DNA of 64,000 nt, from assembly GCA_021787435.1 (NCBI GenBank), contig JAJYLY010000002.1, positions 1 through 64,000 of the forward strand, given 5' to 3'. Positions 54,049 to 62,467 of this stretch are shown one piece after another (the stretch's first letter is position 1; each line of letters starts with the position of its first letter). Position numbers and translations under genes: made by a program. The DNA comes from Pseudomonadota bacterium (GTDB lineage: Bacteria; Pseudomonadota; Gammaproteobacteria; Burkholderiales; Gallionellaceae). The notes under the pieces are model-generated. The model saw only the letters and a program-made list of their open reading frames with translations. It had not been told where the DNA came from and did no database searches.

Positions 54049-55116
54049 ATGGATGAGTTGTCTTCAACATCCGGTGTCCGGCTGCCTCTGCTGTTGATTG
54101 CGGGCTATGTTCTGTTCATCGTGTATGGCAGCCTGTCGCCGTTTACCGGATGGCGCGATCAGGGGCTCAACTTCGTCGACGTTCTGCAGGAGCCTTTTGC
54201 ATTGACCTTCACGGCATTCGACGTGGCAGTCAACATGCTGGCTTATGTTCCATTCGGTTTTTTGACCGCTCTTGCGCTGCGCGCACGCTTCAGAAACGCG
54301 CTCAGCGTGATTCTCGCGATGTTGTGCGGCATGTGTGTTTCGGCTGGCATGGAATATCTGCAGATGTATCTGCCCACGCGCGTGAGTTCCAATCTGGACA
54401 TACTGACCAATACCTCAGGCATGCTGGCAGGTGCACTGCTGGCAGTCAGCATTTCATCATGGTCCTGGCTGCGCCATCGGATAGTGCGCTGGCGCAGCCA
54501 TCTATTCCATCACGGAAAAGGAACGGATTTTGGCTTGGCTTTGCTCGCGCTTTGGGTGTTCGGCCACATCAATCCCACCCTGCCTCTTCTTGGAAACGTG
54601 TTCATCAGCGGGATGGAGCACCAACCTTTCGCATCATCGCTGTCCGAGCCCTTCGGTTGGTGGGCAAGCATTGCGGTCTCGCTGAACCTTTTGATGCTGG
54701 GCATCCTGCTTTTGACACTGCTGCGCACGCCGCGACGCGTGTTGACGACATTGCTTGTGGTGCTCTGTCTGGTCGCATCGATGAAGTTCATCATCGCAGC
54801 CGTGCTCCTAAAATCATGGGCGCTGCTTTTATGGGTCAACGGGGAGGCGATGCTCGGCATCCTGTTTGGCCTGATGATGTTGATATCCGTGCTATGGCTG
54901 CCCCGCATCGCGGTGATCAGCCTGGGCGCCATCGTTGCCGCCAGCTATTTTTTCATCGTGAATTTCGTGGTGGACCGCAACACGCCTTCTGCCGCAATGT
55001 CCATCTATCACTGGCATTACCTGCATCTGCTCAATTACAACGGACTGGCCCAGACCATCGCGATGATCTTCCCGGTGCTGCTGCTGCTCCACCTCTGGCG
55101 GATAAGGAACGTATAA
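54049..55116 (+). CDS. VanZ-like membrane protein
   Basis: 355 residues. The N-terminal 120 resemble VanZ: LPLLLIAGYVLFIVYGSLSP, FDVAVNMLAYVPFGFLTALA and SAGMEYLQMYLPTRVSSNLD. After that come further helices, about nine in all. VanZ proteins are linked to glycopeptide tolerance in Gram-positives, but the Proteobacterial ones are of unknown role. Confidence 0.88.
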   Translation: MDELSSTSGVRLPLLLIAGYVLFIVYGSLSPFTGWRDQGLNFVDVLQEPFALTFTAFDVAVNMLAYVPFGFLTALALRARFRNALSVILAMLCGMCVSAGMEYLQMYLPTRVSSNLDILTNTSGMLAGALLAVSISSWSWLRHRIVRWRSHLFHHGKGTDFGLALLALWVFGHINPTLPLLGNVFISGMEHQPFASSLSEPFGWWASIAVSLNLLMLGILLLTLLRTPRRVLTTLLVVLCLVASMKFIIAAVLLKSWALLLWVNGEAMLGILFGLMMLISVLWLPRIAVISLGAIVAASYFFIVNFVVDRNTPSAAMSIYHWHYLHLLNYNGLAQTIAMIFPVLLLLHLWRIRNV

Positions 55117-55146
55117 TCTGGCCGGGGATTGATCAGCGAGGGCAGT

Positions 55147-55458
55147 ATGAGCTATTACGACAAGCATGTATTTTTCTGCACCAACCAGCGCGAGGACGGC
55201 AGCGCCTGCTGCGGCAACTTTGCGGCACAGAAGGCGCGCGACTATGTGAAGCGCAGGGTCAAGGAGGAAGGCATCTCCAGCGAGCAAAACAAGATACGCA
55301 TCAATTCCGCAGGCTGCATGGATCGTTGCAATGAGGGGCCGGTGATCGTGGTGTATCCGGAAGGCGTCTGGTATACCTATGTGGACGAGAGCGACCTCGA
55401 CGAGATCATCGAGCAGCATCTGAAGCACGGGCGTATCGTCGAGCGGTTGAAGATATGA
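55147..55458 (+). CDS. Thioredoxin-like [2Fe-2S] ferredoxin
   Basis: 103 residues from the ATG at 55147 with GAGGGCAG upstream. Cys residues are arranged as in thioredoxin-fold ferredoxins: HVFFCTNQREDGSACCG and SAGCMDRCNEGPVIVVYPEG. It is an electron carrier whose partner is not known. Overlaps the hydrolase gene by four bases. Confidence 0.92.
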   Translation: MSYYDKHVFFCTNQREDGSACCGNFAAQKARDYVKRRVKEEGISSEQNKIRINSAGCMDRCNEGPVIVVYPEGVWYTYVDESDLDEIIEQHLKHGRIVERLKI

Positions 55459-56102
55459 AGCCAGACATGCACAGCATAACCATTGAAGGACCTGCCGGGA
55501 AACTCGAAGGTGTGGTGCATCTGCCTGAAGCCTGTACCGAGCATGACCGAGGCAGCGAGCCGCGCGCTATTGCGGTGGTGGCGCATCCCTTGACCACGAT
55601 GGGCGGCACGATGGACAACAAGATTGTCACGACGCTTGCGAAGACCTTTGCTGAGCTAGGTTTTGCGGCGCTGCGCTTCAATTTCCGCGGCGCGGGTTTG
55701 AGCGAAGGGATGTTTGAAGAGGGCGACGGGGAAGTGGAGGATGCGCTGATCGCCGCCCAGCACATGGTTGACCAGTTCGGACATCTGCCGATGATCCTTG
55801 CGGGCTTTTCCTTCGGCGGCTACGTGCAGGCGCGGGCGGCCGAGCGCCTTCATCCCAGGGCCCGCAAGCTTGTGCTGATTGCACCCGCAGTCGGGCGCTT
55901 TGCGATGCCGCATGTGCCGCACAACACGCTGCTGATACACGGCGAGCAAGACGAAGTGATCCCGCTGTCCGATGCATTAGACTGGGCACGCCCGCAGCAT
56001 TTGCCTGTCGTCGTGCTGCCCGAAGCGGGACATTTTTTTCACGGGCGGCTTAATCAGATCAAACAAATCGTGCTGCACGAATTCAGCGGGTGCGAGCTGT
56101 GA
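55455..56102 (+). CDS. Alpha/beta hydrolase
   Basis: 215 residues. The nucleophile elbow is GFSFGG, the acid is likely the Asp of HGEQDEVIP, and the catalytic His is in [26 protein letters not shown] and [12 protein letters not shown] follow the YghX/dienelactone-like small hydrolases. The substrate is unknown. Sits between the ferredoxin and the ABC exporter genes with overlaps at both ends, so it is part of one transcript. Confidence 0.9.
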   Translation: MKPDMHSITIEGPAGKLEGVVHLPEACTEHDRGSEPRAIAVVAHPLTTMGGTMDNKIVTTLAKTFAELGFAALRFNFRGAGLSEGMFEEGDGEVEDALIAAQHMVDQFGHLPMILAGFSFGGYVQARAAERLHPRARKLVLIAPAVGRFAMPHVPHNTLLIHGEQDEVIPLSDALDWARPQHLPVVVLPEAGHFFHGRLNQIKQIVLHEFSGCEL

Positions 56103-57013
56103 ACAGCGTCATACGGGCGGAAAAAATCGTCAAGAACTACGCCGGGCAACGCGTGGTTGATAACGTCAGCCTCGAAATTGCGCGCGGCGAATGTTTCGGT
56201 TTGCTGGGACCAAACGGTGCTGGCAAGACCACCACACTGCGCCTGCTGTTAGGTCTAATTTCGCCCGACAGCGGAAAAATAGAACTGCTTGGCGAGGCGA
56301 TTCCGGAACATGCAAGAAAGGCGCGTCTAAGCGTAGGGGTGGTGCCGCAGATGGACAACCTCGATCCGGATTTCACCGTGGCGGAAAACCTGCTGGTGTA
56401 CGGACGTTATTTCGGCATGACAGATGCGGCTATAGAAGCGCGCATGCCGGAGCTTCTGGAGTTTGCGAGCCTGACCCACAAGAAAGACGTCAAGGTGCCG
56501 ACGTTATCGGGCGGCATGAAGCGCAGGCTCACGCTCGCCCGCGCGCTGGTGAACGACCCCGAGGTGATTTTCCTGGATGAGCCGACCACGGGGCTAGACC
56601 CGCAGGCGCGCCATCTGATCTGGCAACGGCTGCGCGAACTCACGGCGCGCGGCAAGACGCTGGTGCTGACCACGCACTTCATGGAAGAGGCAGAGCGGCT
56701 GTGCCATCGGCTCGCGGTGATGGACAACGGTCGCATTATCAGCCAGGGCGCGCCAAGAAAACTGATTGCAGAAAATATCGAACCCGAAGTCGTCGAAGTT
56801 TTCGGCGAGCAGGCGGAAAACTGGGCAAAGACACACGCGGCAAATCACGCCGAACGCTTTGAAGTCAGCGGAGAATCGGTTTTCTGCTATGTGATGGACG
56901 CGCATGACCTGTTGCTTGAATTGCAGAATCATCCGGAGCTGCGCTACATGCACCGCCCCGCCAACCTTGAGGATGTATTCCTGAAACTCACCGGCCGGGA
57001 GATGCGCGAATGA
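56099..57013 (+). CDS. ABC transporter ATPase (NodI/DrrA type)
   Basis: 304 residues from a GTG at 56099 that overlaps the hydrolase stop; another GTG at 56090 is in frame. Walker [11 protein letters not shown], signature [16 protein letters not shown] and Walker [15 protein letters not shown] are complete, and a C-terminal extension ([20 protein letters not shown]) is typical of the NodI/DrrA group. Powers the permease encoded next. Confidence 0.93.
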   Translation: MNSVIRAEKIVKNYAGQRVVDNVSLEIARGECFGLLGPNGAGKTTTLRLLLGLISPDSGKIELLGEAIPEHARKARLSVGVVPQMDNLDPDFTVAENLLVYGRYFGMTDAAIEARMPELLEFASLTHKKDVKVPTLSGGMKRRLTLARALVNDPEVIFLDEPTTGLDPQARHLIWQRLRELTARGKTLVLTTHFMEEAERLCHRLAVMDNGRIISQGAPRKLIAENIEPEVVEVFGEQAENWAKTHAANHAERFEVSGESVFCYVMDAHDLLLELQNHPELRYMHRPANLEDVFLKLTGREMRE

Positions 57014-57789
57014 ACTTCTTTGCATTGCCGCAATTGAGCCTGCGCTTCATTCCGATCTGGCGGCGCAATTACATGGTGTGGAAGAAGATGGCGGGCCCAT
57101 CGATACTGGGACACCTCGCCGACCCGGTGATCTACATGCTGGGCCTTGGCTATGGCCTGGGCGGAATGCTGCCGCAGATCGGCGGCCTTTCGTATATCGC
57201 GTTTCTCTCCGCGGGCACGGTTTGCTACAGCACCATGAACAGCGCGAGCTTCGAGGCGCTGTATTCGGGCTTTGCACGCATGCAGGAACAGCGCACCTGG
57301 GAGGCTATCCTGAATGCGCCAGTCACGCTGGACGATGTGGTGTTGTCGGAAATCGTCTGGGCGGCTAGCAAGAGTCTTTTGTCCGGCATTGCGGTGCTAT
57401 TGGTGATCTGGATGCTTGGGCTTTCCCATTCGCTGTTATCTTTGTGGATCATCCCGCTCTCGCTGCTGGTCGGCCTCTGCTTTGCTTCGACAGGGCTGAT
57501 CGTCACAGCGTTAGCGCCCGGCTACGAATTTTTCATGTACTACTTTACGCTGGTCATTACGCCGATGACGCTGCTGTGCGGCGTGTTCTTCCCGATCGAA
57601 GAGCTTCCGCCGCTATTGCGGGCTGCATCTGCCGCATTGCCGCTGACCCATGCGGTGAATCTGGCCCGCCCGCTGCTGAACGGCGCTATCCCGCAGCACA
57701 TTCTTGCCGACATTACTGTTCTGCTAAGTTACGCGCTGGCGGGATATTACGTTTCGCTGGTGCTGTTCAGGAAGCGGCTTTCGCAATAG
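57010..57789 (+). CDS. ABC transporter permease (NodJ/ABC-2 type)
   Basis: 259 residues with six helices, matching NodJ-like ABC-2 permeases ([60 protein letters not shown]). In rhizobia NodIJ exports lipo-oligosaccharides. In betaproteobacteria close relatives occur outside symbiosis, and their substrate is not known. The ATG overlaps the ATPase stop. Confidence 0.92.
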   Translation: MNFFALPQLSLRFIPIWRRNYMVWKKMAGPSILGHLADPVIYMLGLGYGLGGMLPQIGGLSYIAFLSAGTVCYSTMNSASFEALYSGFARMQEQRTWEAILNAPVTLDDVVLSEIVWAASKSLLSGIAVLLVIWMLGLSHSLLSLWIIPLSLLVGLCFASTGLIVTALAPGYEFFMYYFTLVITPMTLLCGVFFPIEELPPLLRAASAALPLTHAVNLARPLLNGAIPQHILADITVLLSYALAGYYVSLVLFRKRLSQ

Positions 57790-57944
57790 AAAGACCTGGC
57801 GCCTGGATGAACGGTTGCCAGCATGCGGCAACCGTGACAAGAACAAATAAAGTTCGTCGGGCGTACTCAAGGTTAAAGCACAAAAATTTGCCTTTAGCGA
57901 AAGCGTGCTATTCGGCCTAAGTGGGACCATCAAAGGACCGGTAT

Positions 57945-58110
57945 GGAGTCGTCAGCAGCCATTGGTAGCCTGCTTGGCGGTCAACGATAACGGCCCCGGT
58001 ATCCCGGAAACTGAGCGTGAAAAAGTATTGGAGCGATTTTATCGTCCGCCGGACACGCAGGCCTGCGGCAGCGGGCCTGGGCTGTCCATCGCCCAGCGGA
58101 CCGTCGAAGC
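57945..58110 (+). pseudogene. Histidine-kinase ATPase-domain remnant
   Basis: The plus strand encodes VNDNGPGIPETEREKVLERF followed by YRPPDTQACGSG and GLSIAQRTV. These are the N, G1, F and G2 boxes of a sensor kinase of the QseC kind. The rest of the kinase is missing on both sides: upstream there is no dimerisation domain, and downstream the reading passes into an esterase-like remnant. No start codon or ribosome site fits. The limits are approximate. Confidence 0.7.
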
Positions 58111-58256
58111 GCAGCACGTCCCGCTGATCGAGACGCGATTGCCGATGTCTTGTCCGATCCCAAACTAAAGGGCGATGCCTTGCATCCAAATGCCGCAGGG
58201 CAGACTGGCTGAAAAGATTTATAAGGAACAGCAGTCGATTAGATACGTCGGCTAGA
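58105..58256 (+). pseudogene. GDSL esterase C-terminal remnant, frameshifted
   Basis: EAQHVPLIE, then (one frame over) DAIADVLSDPKLKGDALHPN-AAGQ, then (again shifted) RLAEKIYKEQQ. Together these give the end of a TesA/arylesterase-like GDSL hydrolase, with the catalytic Asp and His of GDALHPN. At least two frame changes and no N-terminal part, so it is dead. It fuses directly to the kinase remnant, which suggests a deletion joined two genes. The rest of the 57790-58338 gap shows nothing I can name. Confidence 0.6.
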
Positions 58257-58338
58257 AATTGGCGGCATGTGAAAAAAGTAACTGTTGTCTGTCCCAAATT
58301 ACTCGGGACATCCATGCCAAATGCGCCCCCAATCAATA

Positions 58339-59340
58339 TTATCGACACAGCACAACGCGATAGCGCGCCTCACCACTCCTCAGTCTTTCGATCGCCTTGT
58401 TGATGTCGCTAAATTTGAATTTCTCGATCTCCGGCCTGATCTGGTGCAGGTTGGCGAAATCCAGCATTTTCGCGATCGTGGCGGGGCTACCCACCGGCGA
58501 GCCGGACACGGAACGTTGACCGCCGATGAGTGAGAACACGCCGATATCCAGCGGCTCCAGCGTAGCGCCGACGAAGTGCAGTCTTCCGCGCGGACTTAGT
58601 GTGCCGAGGTAAAGGTTCCAATCCAGTTTCACGTTCACCGTGGAAAGGATGTAGTCGAATCGGCCTGCCGCGTCCCTGATCTCGTTCTCGTCGCGGGAGT
58701 TCAGCGTATGGTGCGCACCCAGACTGAGCGCTTCTTTTTTTTTGCTTGCAGACGAGGTGAAAGCCGTCACTTCGCAGCCCCATGCATTGAGGAATTTCAA
58801 CGCCATGTGCCCCAGGCCGCCGATGCCGATCACCGCCACTTTGTCGGTGGGTTTGATGCCGAATTGCACGAGCGGATTGAACACGGTGATCCCGCCGCAG
58901 AACAGCGGGCCGGCCGATTCAAGATCGATACCATCAGGGATCGGCACCACGCTGTTTGAAGCGGCGCGGACCTTGTCCGCAAAACCGCCGTAATGGTCGA
59001 CGATAGTGGCCTGTGCGTTGTTGCATAGGTTGTTGTCACCCGCAAGACAAAGCGAACACTTGTTGCAATAGCCCGCGTGCCAGCCCAGGCCTACGATCTG
59101 GCCGACCGCAAAATTTCTGACTTGGCTACCGACCTGGCTGATCTTGCCCACCACTTCGTGGCCTGCCACGACCGGGTATGTGCTATTTCCCCATTCGCTG
59201 TCGATCACGCTCAGATCGCTGTGGCAAATGCCGCAATAGTGAACGTCGATCTCCACCTCCAGCGGTTTCAATTCGCCGGGGTCATACTCGAATGGTTTGA
59301 GTTCGCCTTTGGGTTCGAATGCTGCATAAGCTTTGATCAT
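58339..59340 (-). CDS. Zinc alcohol dehydrogenase (YahK/cinnamyl type)
   Basis: 333 residues with GAGGAG upstream of the ATG. Catalytic zinc ligands C36 and H61 with E62 (HYCGICH, VVAGHEVVG). Structural zinc Cys 92, 95, 98 and 106 (CNKCSLC ... C). Cofactor motif GIGGLGHMAL. The likely reaction is NADP-linked reduction of aldehydes. It stands alone in a decayed stretch between remnants, so recent gain is possible. Confidence 0.92.
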   Translation of the reverse strand: MIKAYAAFEPKGELKPFEYDPGELKPLEVEIDVHYCGICHSDLSVIDSEWGNSTYPVVAGHEVVGKISQVGSQVRNFAVGQIVGLGWHAGYCNKCSLCLAGDNNLCNNAQATIVDHYGGFADKVRAASNSVVPIPDGIDLESAGPLFCGGITVFNPLVQFGIKPTDKVAVIGIGGLGHMALKFLNAWGCEVTAFTSSASKKKEALSLGAHHTLNSRDENEIRDAAGRFDYILSTVNVKLDWNLYLGTLSPRGRLHFVGATLEPLDIGVFSLIGGQRSVSGSPVGSPATIAKMLDFANLHQIRPEIEKFKFSDINKAIERLRSGEARYRVVLCR

Positions 59341-59445
59341 TTTTTATCTCCTCGAAGTACTTCAGAACGGTGAGTATCAGACGGATGAAAATCAGCGGCG
59401 TTTCGTTCGATGTTAAAGCCGGCTGCAATGGTAATCCCCCCATTT

Positions 59446-59760
59446 TTAGTTAGGGTCAAAAGTAGAGCGGGTTAAAAAAGCTAGCTTCTGTTTCGGGGTG
59501 ATGCCGCCGAGCGCCATGTGTGGGCGTTCGTGATTGTAGGTCCACATCCACTTTGTTGCATAGTCCTGCACCTCGCCAATCGACTCAAACAGGTAATGGC
59601 TCAGCCAGTCGTAACGCACAGTGCAATTATAACGTTCAATATACGCGTTCTGTTGAGGATTGCCGGGCTGAATATAGTCCAGCCGAATAGCGTGTTGTTC
59701 TGCCCAATTCTTTAGCGTGCCGCTGATGTATTCTGGCCCATTATCGCTGCGAATGGACAG
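59446..59760 (-). mobile_element. IS3-family transposase (OrfB) C-terminal fragment
   Basis: About 105 residues of an IS3-type DDE transposase: IRSDNGPEYISGTLKNWAEQ, the last catalytic Glu in NAYIERYN, and YNHERPHMALGGITPKQKLA. The frame stays open to 60135, but beyond about 59760 it is the shadow of another gene. OrfA, the first half of OrfB and the left end are missing, so the element is a dead remnant. The right end probably lies in the CCCCCCATTTTTAG stretch near 59435-59450. A matching left end was not seen. Confidence 0.8.
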
Positions 59761-59836
59761 GGACAAGAATGCGAACGACCTGCTTTCCCTGATCGGCACT
59801 GAATGCAGAACCGACTGCTCGGAAAGGATAGGATGA
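59761..59836 (+). pseudogene. 3' remnant of a gene cut by the IS3 fragment
   Basis: Directly after the IS fragment a plus-strand frame reads DKNANDLLSLIGTECRTDCS-ERIG and stops at a TGA. That TGA overlaps the ATG of the next small gene as ATGA. The overlap is typical of a working operon, so this may be the tail of a lost upstream partner. The sequence is too short to name. Confidence 0.35.
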
Positions 59837-60042
59837 GCGCCGAAATCGAAATGCATGATGATGAGCCGATACGCGAAGGAAGCAACCTTCAGGCATTCCT
59901 CTACATGCTGCGCAAGACGCACATCGAGCTCGAAGGAGTCGATGCCGTGCGCACAAGGTTCGAGAGAATAAAGAGCAAGAGACATGCGAGGGAATACTTC
60001 GATGAGATCATGCCAAGACTCCTCGAGGAACGCAGGAGGTGA
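59833..60042 (+). CDS. Small charged protein, unknown
   Basis: 69 residues from the ATG at 59833 with AAGGATAGG upstream; an ATG at 59803 is in frame. The protein is highly charged and mostly helical (FLYMLRKTHIELEGVDAVRT, IKSKRHAREYFDEIMPRLLE). I do not recognise it. It may have lost its upstream partner to the IS3 remnant and may no longer be expressed. Confidence 0.5.
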   Translation: MSAEIEMHDDEPIREGSNLQAFLYMLRKTHIELEGVDAVRTRFERIKSKRHAREYFDEIMPRLLEERRR

Positions 60043-60084
60043 AGAAGAAAGTGATGCGCCCTGTTCGGCACATCCTCCTAGCCT

Positions 60085-60090
60085 TATAAT
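60085..60090 (+). promoter_or_regulatory. Candidate -10 box for hemJ
   Basis: TATAAT followed by CCGC lies 32 bases before the hemJ ATG. No good -35 at 16-18 bases. Confidence 0.35.
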
Positions 60091-60121
60091 CCGCCTATTG
60101 CAAATCAACCGGTTGTTTATC

Positions 60122-60532
60122 ATGCTCTGGCTCAAGGCCTTTCACATCATCATGGTGGTCTCTTGGTTCGCGGGGCTCTTCTATTTGCCGCGCCTGTTCG
60201 TCAACCACGCGATGGCAACAGAGCCCGCAGAAATCGCGCGCCTGAAGCTGATGGAAGGCAAGCTCTACCGTTTCGTCACGCCGATCGCCTGGCTTGCGAT
60301 TGCCTCCGGTTTGGGCTTGTGGTTCGTTTTTGGTTTTTCCGGCGGATGGCTGCACGCCAAGGTTTTTCTGGTTGCATGCCTTTATGGCTACCACCATTAC
60401 TGTGGCATACTGGTCAAAAGGTTTGCTGCGGACGAGAATGCCAGAAGCCATGTCTTCTACCGCTATTTCAACGAGATCCCGGTGCTGATCCTGACCGCTG
60501 TGGTCATCCTCGTAACCGTGAAACCATTTTAA
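60122..60532 (+). CDS. hemJ: Protoporphyrinogen IX oxidase HemJ
   Basis: 136 residues from the ATG at 60122. Four membrane helices with the family pattern MLWLKAFHIIMVVSWFAGLF and YLPRLFVNHAMA; the His of AFHII and the later HAKVFLVACLYGYHHYC are conserved. It oxidises protoporphyrinogen IX to protoporphyrin IX in haem synthesis. Longer in-frame starts upstream lie over the preceding small gene and are rejected. Confidence 0.93.
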   Translation: MLWLKAFHIIMVVSWFAGLFYLPRLFVNHAMATEPAEIARLKLMEGKLYRFVTPIAWLAIASGLGLWFVFGFSGGWLHAKVFLVACLYGYHHYCGILVKRFAADENARSHVFYRYFNEIPVLILTAVVILVTVKPF

Positions 60533-60536
60533 GATC

Positions 60537-61682
60537 ATGACGGATTTCTTCTCACCCTGCCCGCGCGGCCTGGAAGCGATACTGCAAGGCGACCTTGAAA
60601 CCATGGGCGCGGATGGCGTGCGGGCGACCGAAGGCGGCGTGCACTTTTCGGGCGACTGGCAGCTTTGCTATCGCTTGAATCTGGAGAGCCGCATTGCCAG
60701 CCGCGTGCTGTGGCGCGTGAAAGAAACGAGCTATCGCACCGAGCAGGACATCTACAAGGCAGTGTTCGATATGCCATGGCAGCGCTGGTTCGATGTGGCC
60801 AACACCATCAGAGTGAACACCACCGCAATACGATGCCAGCTCAAGAGTCTGGAGTTCATCACGCTGCTGGTCAAGGATGCGGTGTGCGACCGGTTCAGGG
60901 AACATTGCGGGGAGCGCCCAAGCGTGGATACGCTCGATCCGGACGTGCGCATCCATGTGTTCATCGAAGACGAAAAGCTGATGCTGTATCTCGACACTTC
61001 GGGGGACGCGCTGTTCAAGCGCGGCATAAGGCAGCACACCAATATCGCGCCTATCAGGGAAAATCTCGCTGCGGGCATACTGCGCCTTTCAGGCTGGAAG
61101 CCGGGCATTCCGCTGCTCGACCCGATGTGCGGCAGCGGCACGTTTCTGATCGAGGCAGCACAAATGGCGCTCAACATCCAGCCCGGCATTGCCAGAGGTT
61201 TTGCCTTCGAGAAGCTTTTGAATTTCAATCAGCCCTTGTGGCAGAAGATGAAGGATGAGGCCATCGCAGCGCAGCTTCCGTTCCAGCCGCTGGAGATCTA
61301 CGGCAGCGACCTGTACGGAGATGCGATGAAAACCGCGAGCCGCAATCTGCAGGAGGCAGGGTTGCTCGACTGCTTGGAACTCAAGCAGGCGAACATACTC
61401 GAGATATCCGCACCCAAAGATCACGGCATCATGGTCGCCAACCTGCCTTATGGCGAGCGCATGGGCGAGCTCGATGAACTGGCAGAACTCTATCCGAAAC
61501 TGGGCGATGCGCTGAAAAAGAAATTCGGCGGCTGGACAGCTTATCTTTTCACTGCCGACAAGGCCATTTTAAAAATGATGCGTCTGTCGCCTTCAAAGCG
61601 CACCCCGCTTTTCAACGGCGCGATCGAGTGCCGATTGCTGGAATACAGGATCGTGTCTGGAAGCAACAGGCCAAACAAATAA
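60537..61682 (+). CDS. THUMP-domain 23S rRNA methyltransferase (RlmL N-half type)
   Basis: 381 residues. The N-terminal THUMP region opens FFSPCPRGLEAILQGDLETM. The SAM-binding part has LLDPMCGSGTFLIEAAQMAL and the catalytic NLPYGER (NPPY variant with Leu). It matches the N-terminal half of E. coli RlmKL, which makes m2G2445 in 23S rRNA. The RlmK half is not adjacent. Starts four bases after hemJ. Confidence 0.92.
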   Translation: MTDFFSPCPRGLEAILQGDLETMGADGVRATEGGVHFSGDWQLCYRLNLESRIASRVLWRVKETSYRTEQDIYKAVFDMPWQRWFDVANTIRVNTTAIRCQLKSLEFITLLVKDAVCDRFREHCGERPSVDTLDPDVRIHVFIEDEKLMLYLDTSGDALFKRGIRQHTNIAPIRENLAAGILRLSGWKPGIPLLDPMCGSGTFLIEAAQMALNIQPGIARGFAFEKLLNFNQPLWQKMKDEAIAAQLPFQPLEIYGSDLYGDAMKTASRNLQEAGLLDCLELKQANILEISAPKDHGIMVANLPYGERMGELDELAELYPKLGDALKKKFGGWTAYLFTADKAILKMMRLSPSKRTPLFNGAIECRLLEYRIVSGSNRPNK

Positions 61683-61723
61683 ACGATTTGAGTTTTGAGA
61701 AGCCAAGACGAGCGAACTGTGAG

Positions 61724-62113
61724 TCAAGCTGTCCAGTCTTCAACATGCAGGTCGGCAAGCTGGGAAAACGCACGGTCATTTGTGACCAGCACTGCGCCGA
61801 TATTCAAGGCATGCGTTCCAATCAGCAGATCAAGCGATCCAAGGGTTTTCCCACGGCGTTCAATGTCTGCACGCACGGCTCCATAGCGCGCCGCACAGTT
61901 CCAAGGCAATACATCGACACGCAGCAGGAATTCTTTTACCGCGGTGTGCAGGCGTCTTGCATCCGGCCGTTTCGCCAGTCCGAACAGCAGTTCGCCTTCG
62001 GTAATGGACGAAATGCAAAGAAATGCCATGGGGACTTCGACTATGCGACGGGATACCTGCGGATGCCTTTTGATCAAATGGTTGACCGTGTTGGTGTAGA
62101 GCATGTACTGCAT
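61724..62113 (-). CDS. vapC: VapC-type PIN protein with Asp-to-Tyr active-site change
   Basis: 129 residues. PIN toxin of the VapC kind: SSITEGELLFGLAKRP, GSLDLLIGTHAL and LVTNDRAFSQLADLHVEDWT are all typical. The first catalytic Asp, normally in MLDTNTV, is Tyr here (QYMLYTNTV, codon TAC). A single GAC-to-TAC change would account for it. This residue coordinates the metal in the family, so the protein is probably inactive as a nuclease. The start overlaps the stop of the antitoxin remnant (TAATG). Confidence 0.85.
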   Translation of the reverse strand: MQYMLYTNTVNHLIKRHPQVSRRIVEVPMAFLCISSITEGELLFGLAKRPDARRLHTAVKEFLLRVDVLPWNCAARYGAVRADIERRGKTLGSLDLLIGTHALNIGAVLVTNDRAFSQLADLHVEDWTA

Positions 62114-62375
62114 TATTCCTGCCAGCCCTCGAATGGGTCGCGGCCCGGTTTTTTCTGATTGCGTTCCTTTTCATTCAGAAAATCTGCTGGCACGTCAGCG
62201 TCATTAAGGACCTTGAAGAAATCATCCCAGGTTGGCGGTTTCTTCGACAGAATGACATCGCCGGTTTCAGGATCTTGTCTCACGAAGACTTGCTTTGCAT
62301 CGAAGCGATAAGCAGCAGGCAGAGGCGTACTGCCTGGCTTTGGCCGTTGATAAAAAGTTTAGCTAATTGACTCAT
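62113..62375 (-). pseudogene. VapB-type (AbrB-fold) antitoxin, frameshifted
   Basis: From the ATG at 62375 the protein reads MSQLAKLFINGQSQAVRL, the AbrB-like antitoxin start, and then leaves frame near 62318-62326. The expected sequence continues one frame over: PAAYRFDAKQVFVRQDPETG, DVILSKKPPTWDDFFKVLND and DPFEGWQE. An extra CT in CGCCTCTGCCTG explains the shift; the total of 263 bases is two over a whole number of codons. Together with the altered VapC, the module looks dead. Confidence 0.78.
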
Positions 62376-62408
62376 GGCAGCACCCTCGCCTCATAAGTAA
62401 GGTGCGAT

Positions 62409-62447
62409 AGTATAGGTGTATTTTAGGCATATATCTTGATATATGCC
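62409..62447 (-). promoter_or_regulatory. Palindromic operator and promoter of vapBC2
   Basis: The inverted repeat GGCATATATC-TT-GATATATGCC (62426-62447) has perfect ten-base arms. On the minus strand it is followed by -10-like TAAAAT (62425-62420) and TATACT (62414-62409), ahead of the vapB2 ATG at 62375. This is where VapB or VapBC would bind for autoregulation. The -35 is not clear. Confidence 0.55.
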
Positions 62448-62467
62448 GGCAGCCTGCCCATCTGATA

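Noticed and set aside
58290..58310. Hairpin TGTCCC...GGGACA downstream of the alcohol dehydrogenase
   Set aside because: Six-base stem, and the T run on the adh strand comes far after it, so not supported as a terminator.
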